From Asterochloris sp. CNOR1 (Eukaryota; Chlorophyta; Trebouxiophyceae; Trebouxiales; Trebouxiaceae): DNA of 64,000 nucleotides. Under the pieces are notes generated by a model. The model was not told the DNA's origin, did not search any database, and saw nothing but the letters and a program-made list of their open reading frames with translations. The position numbers and the translations under genes were made by a program. The stretch is from positions 744,001 to 808,000 of the forward strand of contig OZ017753.1 of NCBI GenBank assembly GCA_963969365.1, given 5' to 3'. Of this stretch, positions 20,944 through 33,426 are shown in pieces (within the stretch, counting starts at the first letter, position 1; every line of letters starts with the position of its first letter).

Positions 20944-21672
20944 ATGGCAACCACATTCATCGCTCACAAGCTGGCCTTGCCATCACCTCGCAGGACCCAG
21001 AACAAGATTTGCACTGCCAAGGTGTTGATCTGTGCTCATGACTGCTCCATATGTGTAATGAGAAGAAGTCAGGAGGGTGTTGGCGCCTACATGTCAGCGC
21101 CAGCTGACATTTGTGCCCCGTGCACCTGCACGCTGCCCATGCTGCAGCATGACTCGACACCAGTGTTGATCTCTGCAGGCCGCAGGGCTGACCCCTGCAA
21201 TGTATGCGCCAGCTCCAAAAATCAATACGGTGCAGCGCATCTGCTGTGTGATCCTGCATTCTTCCATTTTGCAGCCTTTTGAAGGGTGTGCTGCAGGGGT
21301 GTCATGCCGGCAGTGTTGACTCCCGTCTGGTTTTCATGCAGGACGCTCTGATCAATAACGCAACACGTGTTGCCGGCGCCGCCGCAATAGGTGTTGCCGG
21401 CGCCATGTTTGTGTCAGGTCAGCGTCTGTTCCGCAAGCGTCTGGTGTGAGGCACTGTTTCGAGAACCTCCATGGCTGCAGGCGCTGCTTCGCCCGCAGAG
21501 CTCCCCTCAGCAGCAGTGCCAGTCTACACCCCTGGTGCTGCAGCCAAGCCCATGGTGAGCTGCACCTGAGAGCCAGCAACGACACCACAATTAAAATCCT
21601 GAAACCTCACAAAAGCCCCCCACCATGCAGACGGTTGTGGTGGTGCCGTCTGTTGAAGCACCTGCTCTGTGA
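20944..21672 (+). CDS. Small, possibly plastid-targeted single-helix protein
   Basis: Four exons join in phase: 20944-21021, 21342-21417, 21481-21554 and 21631-21672, for 89 residues. The N-terminus MATTFIAHKLALPSPRRTQNK is Ser/Thr/Lys/Arg-rich without acidic residues, like a chloroplast transit peptide. Exon 2 encodes ATRVAGAAAIGVAGAMFVSG, a likely membrane helix built on a 14-base direct repeat (GTGTTGCCGGCGCC, at 21367 and 21391). Exons 3-4 give PSAAVPVYTPGAAAKPM and TVVVVPSVEAPAL. TGTAA motifs at about 21924 and 21937 could be its poly(A) signals. If intron 2 is retained, exon 2 runs to GQRLFRKRLV and a stop at 21447-21449, giving 61 residues. Not recognised as a known photosystem subunit. 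Confidence 0.5.
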
Positions 21673-22137
21673 CGCAGCAAGCAGGTGAGTTGAACAACGT
21701 CCTACCAGACAAGCCATTGAACACAGCAATGTTGCCTCTGCATTCCCGGACACTAGCTGCTGCACTGGCTGCTTGATTGCTTGCAGGAAGCCGCCTGCCC
21801 TCCTGTTCTTCAGCATGAGGTGGCCACTGTAAGCTGCCTGGCCTTCAAGGACATGTTGTACCAGAGCCCCGCTGCATGTCTATGCCGCTGTTGTACTAAG
21901 CCTGGGCATGTATGCTGATTGATTGTAATATTGCATTGTAACAATACGAGGGCCACAGGTTACCAATCATCTGTAGCACAGATACAACACCAAGTGAGGC
22001 TCCATCTGGCTCATGTCACATTTTTCTTCTCGCATGCTGCCGCTTGATTTGTGCCAGCTGAGCGTTAGCCCACCAACTTGCACAAAACGATATCGCGCAG
22101 TGTAGCAAGCAAACAGCGGCTCACATTGAGCAGCGCC
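21673..22137. other. Probable 3' UTR and spacer before the DENN gene
   Basis: No clear coding block. Donor- and acceptor-like sites (GTGAGT at 21688, TTGCAG before 21787) could mark a spliced 3' untranslated region. TGTAA occurs twice in an A/T-rich patch around 21920-21945. Confidence 0.4.
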
Positions 22138-25100
22138 ATGTTCTGCTGTTGTTTTGTGGCAAGGACAACTGCCAGCCAGAAGGCTGGCCTTGTGGATACT
22201 TTCTGCAGGTTCAATAATCCTCAGGCGCCTGCAGCAGCACAAGCATTGCCACCTGCACAGGCTCTGGGCTCCTTCTGTTTCCCCTTGGGACCTGAGAATC
22301 TCAGGCCTAAGGAGATCATGCGGCCAGAGGTGACGGCCACACATTGGTATTGCGCTGTGCTGGAGCCGACATGGTTGTCTGCAAAGCAGAGGTCAGACCA
22401 TCGTGTCCTGCAGACATTTTCCTACACCTTGACAGGCGGGGATGGCAGCAGGCTGCATGGCTTCTGCAGGTGAAGAGGCATGCAGTGTGTGAATGCGGGC
22501 TGCCAGGGTGTATTGTGCCTGCAACCATGCTGGTAGGTTGCCTGCGTCAACTGTTTGTGACGCTCCCGCTGCAGGAGTTTCCTGCCTCCCAAACTGCTGA
22601 GCACCCCAGGGCGCCCCAGCCCAGCCATGCGCTACCCCCAGGTGCTGTGCATCATCAGCCAGCACACCTGGTTCCCCCTGTACAACAAGGTGAGCACTGA
22701 GGGCCAGGACTTGCTCGCTGTGTCAGCCATGGCAGCAGGCAGACGCTGAGGCCTTACTGTGCAGGAACTGATCTGCTCCTGCCCAGGCCGTGGCTTTGCC
22801 TACAGGTGCTGGAAGTTGTTGAGCAGCTCCTGAAGCAGACCACAATCCTCAACCAGCCTGACAGCAATCAGGACCTCCCATTCAGCCACCCAGCAGGGCA
22901 ATTTTTGACAGCGCTCTGTCAGCAGTGCCCCAACCCACCAGTTCCTGGCCGAGTCTTCAGGTGGGCTGCCATCCTCTGCCATACCGGGAGTCGGTCATGT
23001 GGGAGAAGTATCAGGCTGGCTGCACGCTGAGCTGAGAGCAGACACTTGAGCTGGACTACTGGACCTCATGCACAGTATTGTGAGGAATGCTGTGGATGCA
23101 GAGTCGAGTACCCAAAGACAGAGCGGCCGCTGGAGATCAGTGCAGGGCGACGCATTGGGGGGTTCTCCTCCACCTACGATGACCCCCTGCTTGCCAGGTG
23201 GGCCTGCAGCTGCACTGCATGCTGCTGTGTACCTGGAGCAGTCTGCCAACAAAATCTGTGATAGGTCATTGCAGACCCAGACATGCCCAGATTGCGGCCC
23301 CAGCTGCATGGCCATTGATGTGCACACTCACAGCAACTCTGCTGTCTGTGCTGCAGTACTGAGCACTACATTGAGCTGGAGGTGCCCCCAGACAGTGGCA
23401 ATGGGAGCTGGAATGCAGGCATAGCTCTAGCCCCGCTTCTATACTACTTCCCGCAGGTGAGCTGCTGGCCACGCTGCACCACCAGGCTGCCTTGTGGGGA
23501 GCCTTGAATGAGAGCTGCTGCCTCCAGCTGAGGCGCTCCCAGGCAGATATAGGCCCCCTGCCAAGGTTGGCATTGGCAAAGACCATGGTTGCATCCCCAT
23601 CTGCACGGCCTTTGAGCCTCTGTACAGGCAGGCTCTTGCAGTGCAGGCCTTTGTTCTCACTGAGGTTCCTGTTTGCTGATTCCCATGTGCAGATGGATGC
23701 GCTTCTTAGCCTGTTGGCAGCCATGCTATTGGAGCGGCGTATCATAGTAGTGGCGTCAGACAGGGAGCGTGTCACCTCTGCTGTCCATGCGGCTGCCGCC
23801 ATGCTGTACCCCTTCAGATGGCAGCACATCTACCTTCCCCTTCTCCCCACAGCCCTCAGGGTGAGTCAGCATTTCATAAGCTCATCAAGCTGCCAGGCAA
23901 GGTCCTGCCTGGGTATTGCTGCAGCCTATCTATTGAACTGTGCTGCTTCCACCCCCGTGGGGCCTGAGCGTGGCTTTGCTGCTCGCTGCTGCATCCGCAA
24001 CTCTCTGCACTTGGCAGCTGCTTTGGGTTTGCCGAGGCCTCTGCTCCCCACTGCTTGGCAACCCCCTGAAAGGGCCGGCGGCATTCTGAGCCGACTCCCC
24101 TGCCTGCCTGCTGCAGGACTACCTGACGGCGCCCATGCCCTTCCTGATCGGCCTCCCTTCTGAGCTGATGCCCATGCTCAAGCATATGCCCATGAATGAG
24201 GTGGTGCTGGTCAATCTTGAGCAGGGCACTGTGGATCCCCCGGGGGGCGCTGCTGCCGATGATGCCCGCAGACTGCCCTGGTCCGATCGCCTGCGCTCGG
24301 CCCTAGAGGTGAGCTGGCCAGCCACTCAGCTTGTCCTTGCGTCAGGTGGGGGATGATGCTCAGGATACGCTGCCCATACAGACTGCTCCACCATGCTTTC
24401 AACCAGTCTGAGCACTCGTGCACCAGTAGGGCAGCAGTCACCGCAGACATGGGCACGCTTGCTCCAGCATGGGCAGTCTGAGCCATGTGCTGGCCTTGCA
24501 GACGACTTGGGTGCACATCTCCCAACACACACCACACGCCATGCTCCCTGCTGGCATGGTATCCTTGTTCAGAGTCTTGCGTGCTGCATGTCAGCTCAAT
24601 GGCAGCTCAATGGCAGCATGCGCTGAGCTTGGCCTTTCCTGTGGCTGCAGATGGTGCACAGTAGCTTGAGGAGCCCCACAGAGTTTGAAAGCACACCTGT
24701 CATCGGGCACCTCATGCAGGTGGGCCTCTTGCGCTTTCGTTCAGAACGGGAATGCTCTGCTGGGCATACTGGCCTTTGCATCTCCTCAAAACCTAAAAGC
24801 AAAAGCTGACAGCTTTGCGCCAGGAAGGCTGCAGCCCACTTTCACTGTTCACTGCGGAGCTTTCAAAAGCCGCTAGCCAGCTCACTCAGCCCAGGCGTCT
24901 CTGTGTCTCAATGAGATGGAAACCCAGCAGAGTGTCGGCCACTGACTGCTTTGCTTGCCCCCTACAACTTGCTATCATTACTTCCCTGCACCTCTCTCAG
25001 CTTGAGCCCAGCAGCCCTGTTAACACTCCACCTCCTTCTGCAGGAGTACTTTCTGAAGCTGCTGGGGCGCTACCGTGACTTCATCATGCCTGAAGATGTC

Positions 25101-28100
25101 TACAAGGCAGCCGCAGCAGCGGCCTCTGTCAGCGGGCGCCGCGACAGCGGAACGGGGGTGCTGCCCTCCCCACGCACCATCCGCGCGCGCCCATCCTTCC
25201 GCCACACCTCCAGCGTCAGCAGTAGGCTGAGGGGAGAGCCTGATGATGACGACTCACTCATGTGGGGCCCTGGCTCTGTCTTGCACAGCTTGCCCTGCAG
25301 CTTGTAATCCCCAGCTCAGACCTGCTGCCATGTTCAACTGATGGACATGTGGGGCCATTTGTTGAAGGGATTGCAGGTGAGGACGGTATCAGGCCAGACG
25401 ACTTGGTCCCTGCAAACTTGCTACCCAATGGGCCTCTTATGCATGCTGCGTGAGGGGCCGCAGGTGCCTGGCTGACTGCTGCTGCCCCTGCTGCAGCGTG
25501 GCAGGATACCGCTTTGACCATGCGGGGTTTGTGGCCAGCCATCGAGGCAGCGAGCAGGCCCAGGAGTTCCTGCAAATGTTTCGCCACAGCCAGATGTTTG
25601 AGGTGTTCATCACTGAGCGACTACAGATGGCTGCGGACGATTACAAGACGACCGACGCCTTCGAGGCCAAGGTGGGGCTGCACTGAAGGCTGTAGGGCAT
25701 GGCCTCAAGCGGGGACTCTGGGGGGCCAGAGTCATGGTAGCCTGCTTGCGTCAGCTCTGGCAAGACCCAGCAGGCGAGGACGAGAGCATCTCCTAGCATC
25801 AAGCAGCACAGAACAGGTGCTGCGCTCGTTGTGAAGGCTTGTGCTTCGTGTCTGGCGCATCTGTCAGAGAGTCTGCGTGCCTGCAGGTGGTGCAGCTGGC
25901 GGCGCGGCGCAGCAAGGGCAGCCTGGGGCGTGGAATTGCTGCGGCCAGCAGCAAGTCCTACACCAACCTGCAGGACATGCTGCAAAAGGGAAAAACCCTG
26001 GTCAAGGTGTGCTGTCCCGCTGGCTGAAATCTGATGATCTGCTTTCAGTGTTGCCCTCCGTGCACACGCCAACAGCCAGAGCCTAGATGGTGCTGGGTCT
26101 GCAGCTCATACCCCCCCCCCCCCCCCCCCCCCTCACCCCTCTCCCCCCCCCAAGCATGCGTGCCAGGGCCCAGCCTCTGAAGCTAGGGGTTCCAGACCTG
26201 TTTGGCCTTGAGGTTAAGGCACTGGCCAGGCAGCTGGCAGCCCTTTAGGCCCCCAGCTCCACCTGATTTGTCCTTCAGCTGCCCACTGCAGCTGCTGTTG
26301 CCTCACATGGCTGAGGTGCACTTGCTGGTGCATGGATCATTCTAGCTGACCTACCCAGCTGTTGGGGGCCCTGAATAGCTTTGCGTGTTTAATAGTTCCA
26401 CCCCGTGCCATCACTCTCTGGCCTCCATGCCCAGCCCAGCACGCTGCTACAGAAGCCGAGATGCCGTGTGCCTCAGGGATCCAGTTGATGTGCCCCCTGC
26501 CCTACAGAGATTTGCCAATGAGCACATGACCCCCAGGGACACAGGCGGAGAGGACAGCGAGTTCTGGCCCCATCTTGCAGACAGTGCCCCCGCCTCGCGC
26601 ATGGTGCAGGGCAGCAGCCAGTCTGTGTCTGGGCGCTTCTCTTCTTTCACAGGTCGCCCTGCCATGACCCGGCCGCCGCCCTCCATATCTGCCAGCTTCA
26701 GCGTGCAGCGCTCCTCCCCCACAGGTGTGGGCTGAGCAGGTTCCTGCACATGGTCCAGTTTAAGAGGGTGGCATCATCTTGCCTGCAGTTGTGGGCTTTG
26801 CCGGGCAGAAAAGGGTTCATGCTCCTGTGGTGCAGCTTTGTACAGGCCTGAGTGACCCAGCTGTGCCGACTCTGCATGGCCTGACAGGGCTGCACTGGCA
26901 GGGCACCCATCAATATTCGCACTGCATGGCAGACCTACCTTGTCTTGTCCACCGCAGCAGCAGGCCTGCAACCGTTTTGTGCACTCTGCCCTGCAGCGGA
27001 GTCCGGCCACTTTGCCATCAGGCGCGACAGCCCAGGTCTGGCCGAGCGGCTGTCAGAGGTGCAGCCCTCCAGCCCCAACCGCCTTCAGATGGCTTCGGAC
27101 ATCAATTCCATTCTGCACCAGGGCTCAGTCACTGTGCACGATGCCCCTGCAGCCCTCTTTCCCAAGCCGGGAGCGGCTGCGCCCGCGCAGGTGAGATCTG
27201 CAAGCGCCTGACAGCGCTCTACTGTGCTGCCAGGTGCTGACCTGTCATTCATCTGCCTTACTGCCCATTTGCCAGCAGCATAAGCACACTGCCTGACTGC
27301 TTGTCCACCAAAACAGTGAAAGAGGCTTGCCTGCGGTGGCAACAGTGCACACTGGCATCATGAGGTGATTGGAGTTGCAGGTTGCAGGTGTGCAGCATAC
27401 GAGCTCACCTTGCCTGCTTAGCCAGTTTGTCAATCAGGGAGCCATCTACACACTGCAGGCGGCACCCCCTGTGAGGCCAATGCAGCCCCGCAGCCCCGCT
27501 GCACCATCCCTCATGGATCTTGGCAGCAGCAGCAGCCCTAGTATGCCGCAGCCACAGCCCAGCAGCCGCGTGGCCCCTCCTGGGCACGCAACGACCGCCA
27601 GTCTTGATAGCCATGGCCAGGCAGCAGCGGCTGCCACCGCTGCAGAGCTGTGGGAGCGCTCTGCCGCTGCTCAGCCGCAGCAGCAGCAGCCGGGCCCTTG
27701 GGCCGGCACAGCAATGTCCTCAGGGTTTGAGTCGGTGCTGGGAGGCAGGCTGGCCAGCCTGTCATCGGTAGGGCAGGCAGCTATGGAGAGCCTGGCCAAT
27801 GGGTGGGCTGCGTTTGGGGAGCGTATGGAGAGTGTCACCACTGTGCGAACCTTGCCCCAACAGGTGTGCTGGTGGTAATCCGGGGCCTTTGCTGCCATTT
27901 GAGAGAGGTCAGGAGGCCCTTGCAGAGATGTGATGCTGAAGAGGTCCACAAAGACATGTGGGGAGCGTGCTGGGAGCAATGTTACATCATTGGTCCTCGT
28001 GCTGAGCAGTCTTGCTGGCTGGCTGCACGCCCACATGTGGGCTGTTTGAGACAAGGAGTGCTGGCCTTGGAATGCGTCCTTCTCTGCCTGGATCAGGTCC

Positions 28101-28954
28101 ATTCCCTCTTTGCTGTTGCCTGCTGATGCCCTGCCTGGCTGCTGCAGGCGGCAACAGACGCCACAGCAGTGGACTCTGGCCTTGCCTGGACCAGTTTTGA
28201 TGAGCAGCCCGCCTTCAGCAGGAGCTTGCTAGAAGCACCATCGGCGCATAGTGGGGGAGCAGGGCCTAGCAGAAGCAGGGGGCCGCCACCGGCAAGGGCG
28301 CCTGCCGTCCCGTCCAACTTCGCTGAAGCAGCTGGGCATTTGCATGCACCGGCCAGCAGAGGCGCCCACAGCAGGCTCGGGACTGCCAACGGAGCTGTGA
28401 GGAGCAGCACAGATTCTGCGGTCAGCAGCAGCATCATGCGTGGAGGGCCCAGCCCTCATGCTGCTGCTGCTGTGCCTGCTGGGGGGAGCACTGACAGCAG
28501 AGCCCTGGCAGGCAGCAGTCCAGACCTGAGGCAGAGCGGGGCAAGACTGGCAGACAGCTTGGCTGACATTGACCCCCTGACCGCCCAGCGGCAGCAGAGC
28601 GCAGAGGCTGCGGTGCCCCTCAGTGCAATGTCGTCGACTGACACTAGCTTAGCCTCGCATGGCAGGGCAGGAAGCCTCCGAGGGTCGCCTCCGCAGCGTT
28701 CTGCCTTCCCAGGTGCCGCGCCGTCTGCAGCCCAGCCATCTGTGGATGCAACGTCAGCAGGGTCCTCACAGCCGCTGTCTGCAATAGCCAAGCTAGCATC
28801 ATCAGCGCCTTCAGCGACTTCACAGCAGACCGATGACTGGGCTGATTTCATGAGTGCGTCAACACCTGTCACCCCTGTGGTCGCTGCCAGTCAGGGACCG
28901 GCACTCCAGCAGCCCGCAAGCACGCAGCCATTGGCATCTCTGTTGGACCTTTGA
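22138..28954 (+). CDS. DENN-domain Rab exchange factor with long Ser/Ala-rich tail
   Basis: First exons join in phase: 22138-22329, 22414-22469, 22575-22689, 22806-22960, 23357-23456, 23693-23860, 24117-24308 and 24651-24719; later blocks begin at 25044 and 25497, and one spans about 25880-26010. The uDENN part is FCFPLGPENLRP, TFSYTLTGGDGSRLHGFCR, YPQVLCIISQHTWFPLYNK. The central DENN part is LLSLLAAMLLERRIIVVASD, PFRWQHIYLPLLP, MPFLIGLPSEL. The dDENN part is EYFLKLLGRYRDFI, GYRFDHAGFVAS, MFEVFITERLQMAAD. DENN proteins load GTP on Rab GTPases in membrane traffic. From about 26450 the protein becomes disordered (Ser/Pro/Ala/Gln) and contains SGLAWTSFDEQ, DDWADFMSAS and a terminal SLLDL. Exon edges after about 25100 are approximate. 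Confidence 0.88.
26111..26151. repeat. Poly-C tract in a DENN-gene intron
   Basis: Twenty-two C in a row (26111-26132), then a C-rich stretch with a second run of nine. The length is prone to sequencing or polymerase slippage, so the exact count is unreliable. The opposite strand is a G-quadruplex candidate. Confidence 0.9.
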
Positions 28955-29450
28955 CGTCAGCAGAACGGTAGTCTCCAGCATCTGTCTAGACTGATTCTAT
29001 ACATGCAAGGAGTGAAAAAAGGCCCTTTCTCAACGTGAGGACAGTGCAACGCATCTATTTCTAATTATCTGACAGCCAGTGCATCACGTTTGTATTGCTT
29101 ACACCTTGAGCAGGTGATTCACATTGCTCAACCCTGAGATGTAACAACAGGGCAATCACAGAGACTCAGCAGGGGCTCCCAAGCAGCATAGCCACATCAT
29201 ATTTGCGGTAGGACAATGCCAACATCTGCGGGGGCAACAGTCCTGCCTTTCACATCATGAATGGCCAGGGAGGGAGTGACCCTGACAGACATCTTGTGCT
29301 GCAGCCAAAGCTGCTCCTCAACCTGCCTGGCGGCTGCTCTGCCCCGCTGGAGCATCCTCTCGACGGCATCATGCCACCTTTTCAGGAAAAGTTGCCTGCA
29401 GCAGCATCAATGACTCGAGACAACCTTCTCAGCATGGCAGGCATGGAGGG
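28955..29450. other. Convergent intergenic region (DENN 3' end and minus-strand gene 3' end)
   Basis: Contains TGTAA at 29140-29144, about 190 bases after the DENN stop codon, a likely poly(A) signal. The open frame at 29257-29487 on the plus strand has no family features. Confidence 0.5.
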
Positions 29451-32400
29451 CTATGTTGTTGCTACATCAGGCAGGCTTGAAGCCTGATGAAAGCGCCAGG
29501 AAATTTGTGCCATTGGATTTCAAGCCATCGCCACCCCATAGTGCTGTAGCGTGTAGCTCATGGCTCACAGTGAGGCAGGGGCTCACCTTCGGGCGCGCAC
29601 AAACTCAATGTAAAGCGTCTTGAGCTGGTTCCATCTCTGGCGCGCCCTCAGGCGAGCCGCAGCAGCATTGGGATCTGCACTGGTCTGTCGCTGCAGCAGG
29701 CTTTTGATGGGGGGCTCAAGTGCCTGATTCCATGAGGTGGCGGGCCAGCGTAGGGACAGAACCACCACGCCCACGTCCCCATGCACGTCTCTGCAGCAGA
29801 GCGCACATCTGCTGACTTGGCTACAAAGATGCCTATCCGTGCCCTCCAGGGCGTAGTCACAGTGGGTATCTGCCGCACCCTAAACTTGAGCAGGCATGCC
29901 AGGCCAGGAGTGACAACATGCGCTGTGGAGCTACGCCTCCTTGTGACAGTACTAAAGATCGCAAAGCAGCACGATGCACTTGGAATGCTCCCCTGATGTA
30001 AGTGGCTGCAGAGTCAAAGATTACCTACGAGTGCGGCCTGCAAGCGGTCCTCCCTGGCTCTCTGCAGTGCCCTTTGCAGCTGAGAAGGGGAGCTGCCTTA
30101 GGTCATCCAGGCTGATCGGCCCAACGCACTGCCTGCATGGCAAGGCAGCCTAGCATTGAGCTGGCTCTCTCCTGTGCCTACCAGCCAATTAACAGAAATG
30201 TGACACGTCAGCCCAGACAAGGGTAGCACGCAAGCAGAGCAGACAAACACAGGCTGGAAGGGCTGCCGGAGGTACTTGCCAACACGCTCCCTCGTCTGCT
30301 CAAAGCTGCAATCTTTGCCCAGGAATGCCTGCGGACCCACCTGCCCAGCTTGGTTGCCAGGCGTGACATGGCGTGCAGCACCAGGTGCTCGCCGCTGTTG
30401 GGCACCTCTGCCCGCCTGGCCCTGGCCCTGGCTGGTGGGTCTCCATCTGCAGTGTGCATGGCAGTGCCCAGCGGCGAGGAGAAGGCGTCGGTCCTGGCGC
30501 CGGTACAGGGGAGGCCCAGGTCCAGCTGTGAGTGTGCCTGCACAGCAACTCAGGTGCGCTGCTGTGGGTGGCTCAGGGTTCAGTGGCTTACCAGAGGCTG
30601 CACAGGGCAGCCACAAGCTGCTTAATGCACCTGAGCAATCTGTGAACAGCTGCTCATCTGCCACAAGGGGGCACCTGGCCAAATCTACACGCCAGGGCCA
30701 TGGCCAGTTGAGCCTGGCTCAAGGCCACCCTCCTCTGAATTTTGCAGCTTGAGGGCAGACTCATGCCAAAGACAGCTAGCCACTGCCGCTCCTCCCGCAC
30801 AGCTGCAACATATCTTTGACCTCTGCACAACTGGGCCAGCCCACCTTGAGGTGGAAGTGCAGGCGCAAGGCCACCTCATCAGCACTCAGCATCTCCCACA
30901 CTGCAGGTGTGGCCAGAATGATGTGCTCGTCCAAACTGGACAGCCTGTGCTCTGAAACATCTGCAATTGGGCTGGCAGTGGGGCCCAGCCAGGGCTTCCG
31001 CTGCCCTGTGGCCCTCTGGTGAGCATCTGCAGGCAGTGCTGCAGGTTGTGGACTGGGTGAGGCTGCTGCACGGCACAGGCTGCCCTTGTGACCCTGTCAT
31101 GCGCCAGCAAGGTGGCGTGCTTTGGCCTGCTGACAGACCCAAGCTTAGTGGACCTTTAGTGGTATTGGACTGCCTGACATCTGCTGGATTGCACAGGCAG
31201 ACCACATCTCCAAGCTCCATGCTAGTAGCTTGGGAGCAGCCCCCACACTTAGGCTCACCTGCTAGGGCCTTGACCTTCCTCCTCCCCATGCCAAGGCAGC
31301 TGCTGTGCTGGTTTACCCCCCCTGCCCGCCCTAGGACCTGAGCCTCGGCTCGCTGCACAGCCATGCCGCCATACAGCCTGCCCAGCACTGCGTGATGGCA
31401 GGGCCCGATCTCTGCCACACACAGCTGCTCCATCTGAAAGTCCAGCAGAAGCAGCGCCCCAGAGGCACCAGACACCGCCCGCACCTGCATGGTTTATACT
31501 GAACGAAGTGTAATCTACCTCAGGTCCCTGCAGACCAGGGCTGGCTGCACTGAGAATCGCTGCCATGTGGTAGGCAGGGTGCAGCAGAGTGTACCAGATG
31601 GGCCTCTCACAGCACTCCCATATGCAGACCTTGGCAGGCGTCTTGCTGTCTGCCAGGAAGCCGCAGTCCAGAGCAGCCAGCGTGTTGCTGAGCACCTCGC
31701 TGTGTGGGCTGTCAGGCTTGCTGCGACAGACCTCAAAGGCCTGCACAGGAGGGCTGCAGTGCAGTGAGCACCTGGAGCTCAGTCAAGCTGAGAAAAGCTT
31801 TGCAGACAAGGTGCCAAGCACAAGGGCATGACAGACCACGCACAGCAGCTGACTGATCTGGTATGCAGCACCTGAAAGGCCTTGCGCCTGCAAAAGTCTG
31901 CAGCGGCTGTGTCCTCTGTCAGCGGGCTAAACAGAGCTGCAAACATGTAGTCTGGCCCAAAAACCACTTCTGACAGCCCGCAGAAGGGCAGGTTGGCGAT
32001 CCAGCCAGCTGTTGAGGCCCTCACCTGCATGACTTGATGGTAAGCTCAGCACTTTGCCACAGGCAGCTGCTTGGGGGCATGACATCGTGACTCTGCTAGC
32101 AGATCACCTGCAGGCCCATTGGCGAAGAGTGCGATGGGAACACTGTCTTCTCTGCCAGGCCCATGCCGGCCCATTCCTTCTCCCCATCATCCACTGGGGA
32201 GCTGCAGCACACTCCCATGTCCTGCTCCTGTATCGGCAGAGATCGTCTGATCAATCCAGCAGTGCCCCAGATTTGCGATCCAGATGTGAACCGGACTGTA
32301 AGGGTGATTGACAGCCAGAGACGCATAGAATGGGCGACACAGGATGTCAAATATTGACCGCATGAGTGGTCAGCTTGGACTTCTCAAATGACCAGAACAA

Positions 32401-33426
32401 CGGGCAAGTATTGTAAGCGTATAGCAGATTCATTTCCATGCTTGACCCTGCATGACTTGCAATGATGCACACCTTTCCCAAGCCTGCTTTGCAGTATGAC
32501 AGTGCACAGCATGGGCAACAGGTTCATGGTGTGCAGGAGCTGTTGGAGCACTGGGGCCTGGTTCAGCATCAGCCTTCGCTGGCCCAGGAGCAGGCGGCTG
32601 AGATGGTGAAGGTACTGAGATCAGGGAAGAGGGCAGGCCGCCGCTGTTCTCTGCAAGGCAATTGCACCAGACATTGAGCTATGCAACATCTGGTGATTTG
32701 CTGGACCACAGCTGAGTGTAGACCATTCTGGAACATGTGCCTGCAGAGCTGCCTGTCCTCACCGGCACAGGCCAGCCAGAGCCTCCTGCAAGCAGCCCGC
32801 CTGGCACTTGCCAGCAAGGAACTGATACCTTGGAGGGGACTCCACAGAGGAGGCAAGTGATGCTGGTGGGCATGAAGCAACACGTTCAGGCGATCTGCAG
32901 TGTTGCCTTCTCAGCTTGGCAGCTCCAGCATTGCAGTTGGAAAGTGGCCTTGCTGGACAGGGCATCTCTGTTTCTGGCGTCTGATGTCACAACCTCTGGA
33001 AGAACAGGCTGCTGAGCAGCGCAGGTACATGGCTGGCAGCAGCCATGCAAGACTTATGGCTCCGACTCATCCAAGTTGCCAACCTTGTTTGTTGATGGCC
33101 TGCTGGTTCCACATGTCTGTGCTTGCATTGAGCAGGCCAGGCGTGCTGCAGCCCGCCTCTGACGAGTGCCAGTAGAAGTCTGAGATGGTGGCGAAGCTGC
33201 TGTTTGACTTGAGGACCAAATGCCTCACTCTTGAGGCCATATTCACGGCTGACCCAGCCAGCAAGGAGGCTGCCTCATGCGTGCAACACATGGGGTGGTC
33301 TGAGCTGCAGCAGGTGAGCCGCCTGGGCTCCACACCCAAGACTGGCGGGTCGCTATATGCAATGTGAGAGCCCCTGCAGAAGCAAGGTGCAAGCAGCGAC
33401 CCTGTGCGTGGATGCCTGACGCTCAA
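29451..33426 (-). CDS. Unrecognised multi-exon gene
   Basis: A chain of protein-like minus-strand blocks bounded by CTGCAG acceptors and GT donors: about 33400-33100 (SDPPVLGVEPRRL, FATISDFYWHSSEAGC), 32840-32760 (YQFLAGKCQAGCLQEALAGL), 32600-32460 (LSRLLLGQRRLMLNQ, MNLLPMLCTVILQSR), 32010-31870 (GWIANLPFCGLSEVVFGPDY), 31750-31520 (AALDCGFLADSKTPAKVC, IWYTLLHPAYHMAAILSA), 31490-31340, 30900-30840 (WEMLSADEVALRLHFHLK), 30540-30350 and 29750-29590 (ALEPPIKSLLQRQ, RWNQLKTLYIEFVRARR). A last short exon 29483-29451 would end in TAG. No signal peptide, repeat or catalytic motif was recognised. The exon chain is inferred from sequence flavour and splice sites, so both ends are uncertain. Confidence 0.4.

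Noticed and set aside
29257-29487. 76-codon plus-strand open frame
   Set aside because: No family features, no splice partners, and it overlaps the 3' end of a minus-strand gene.
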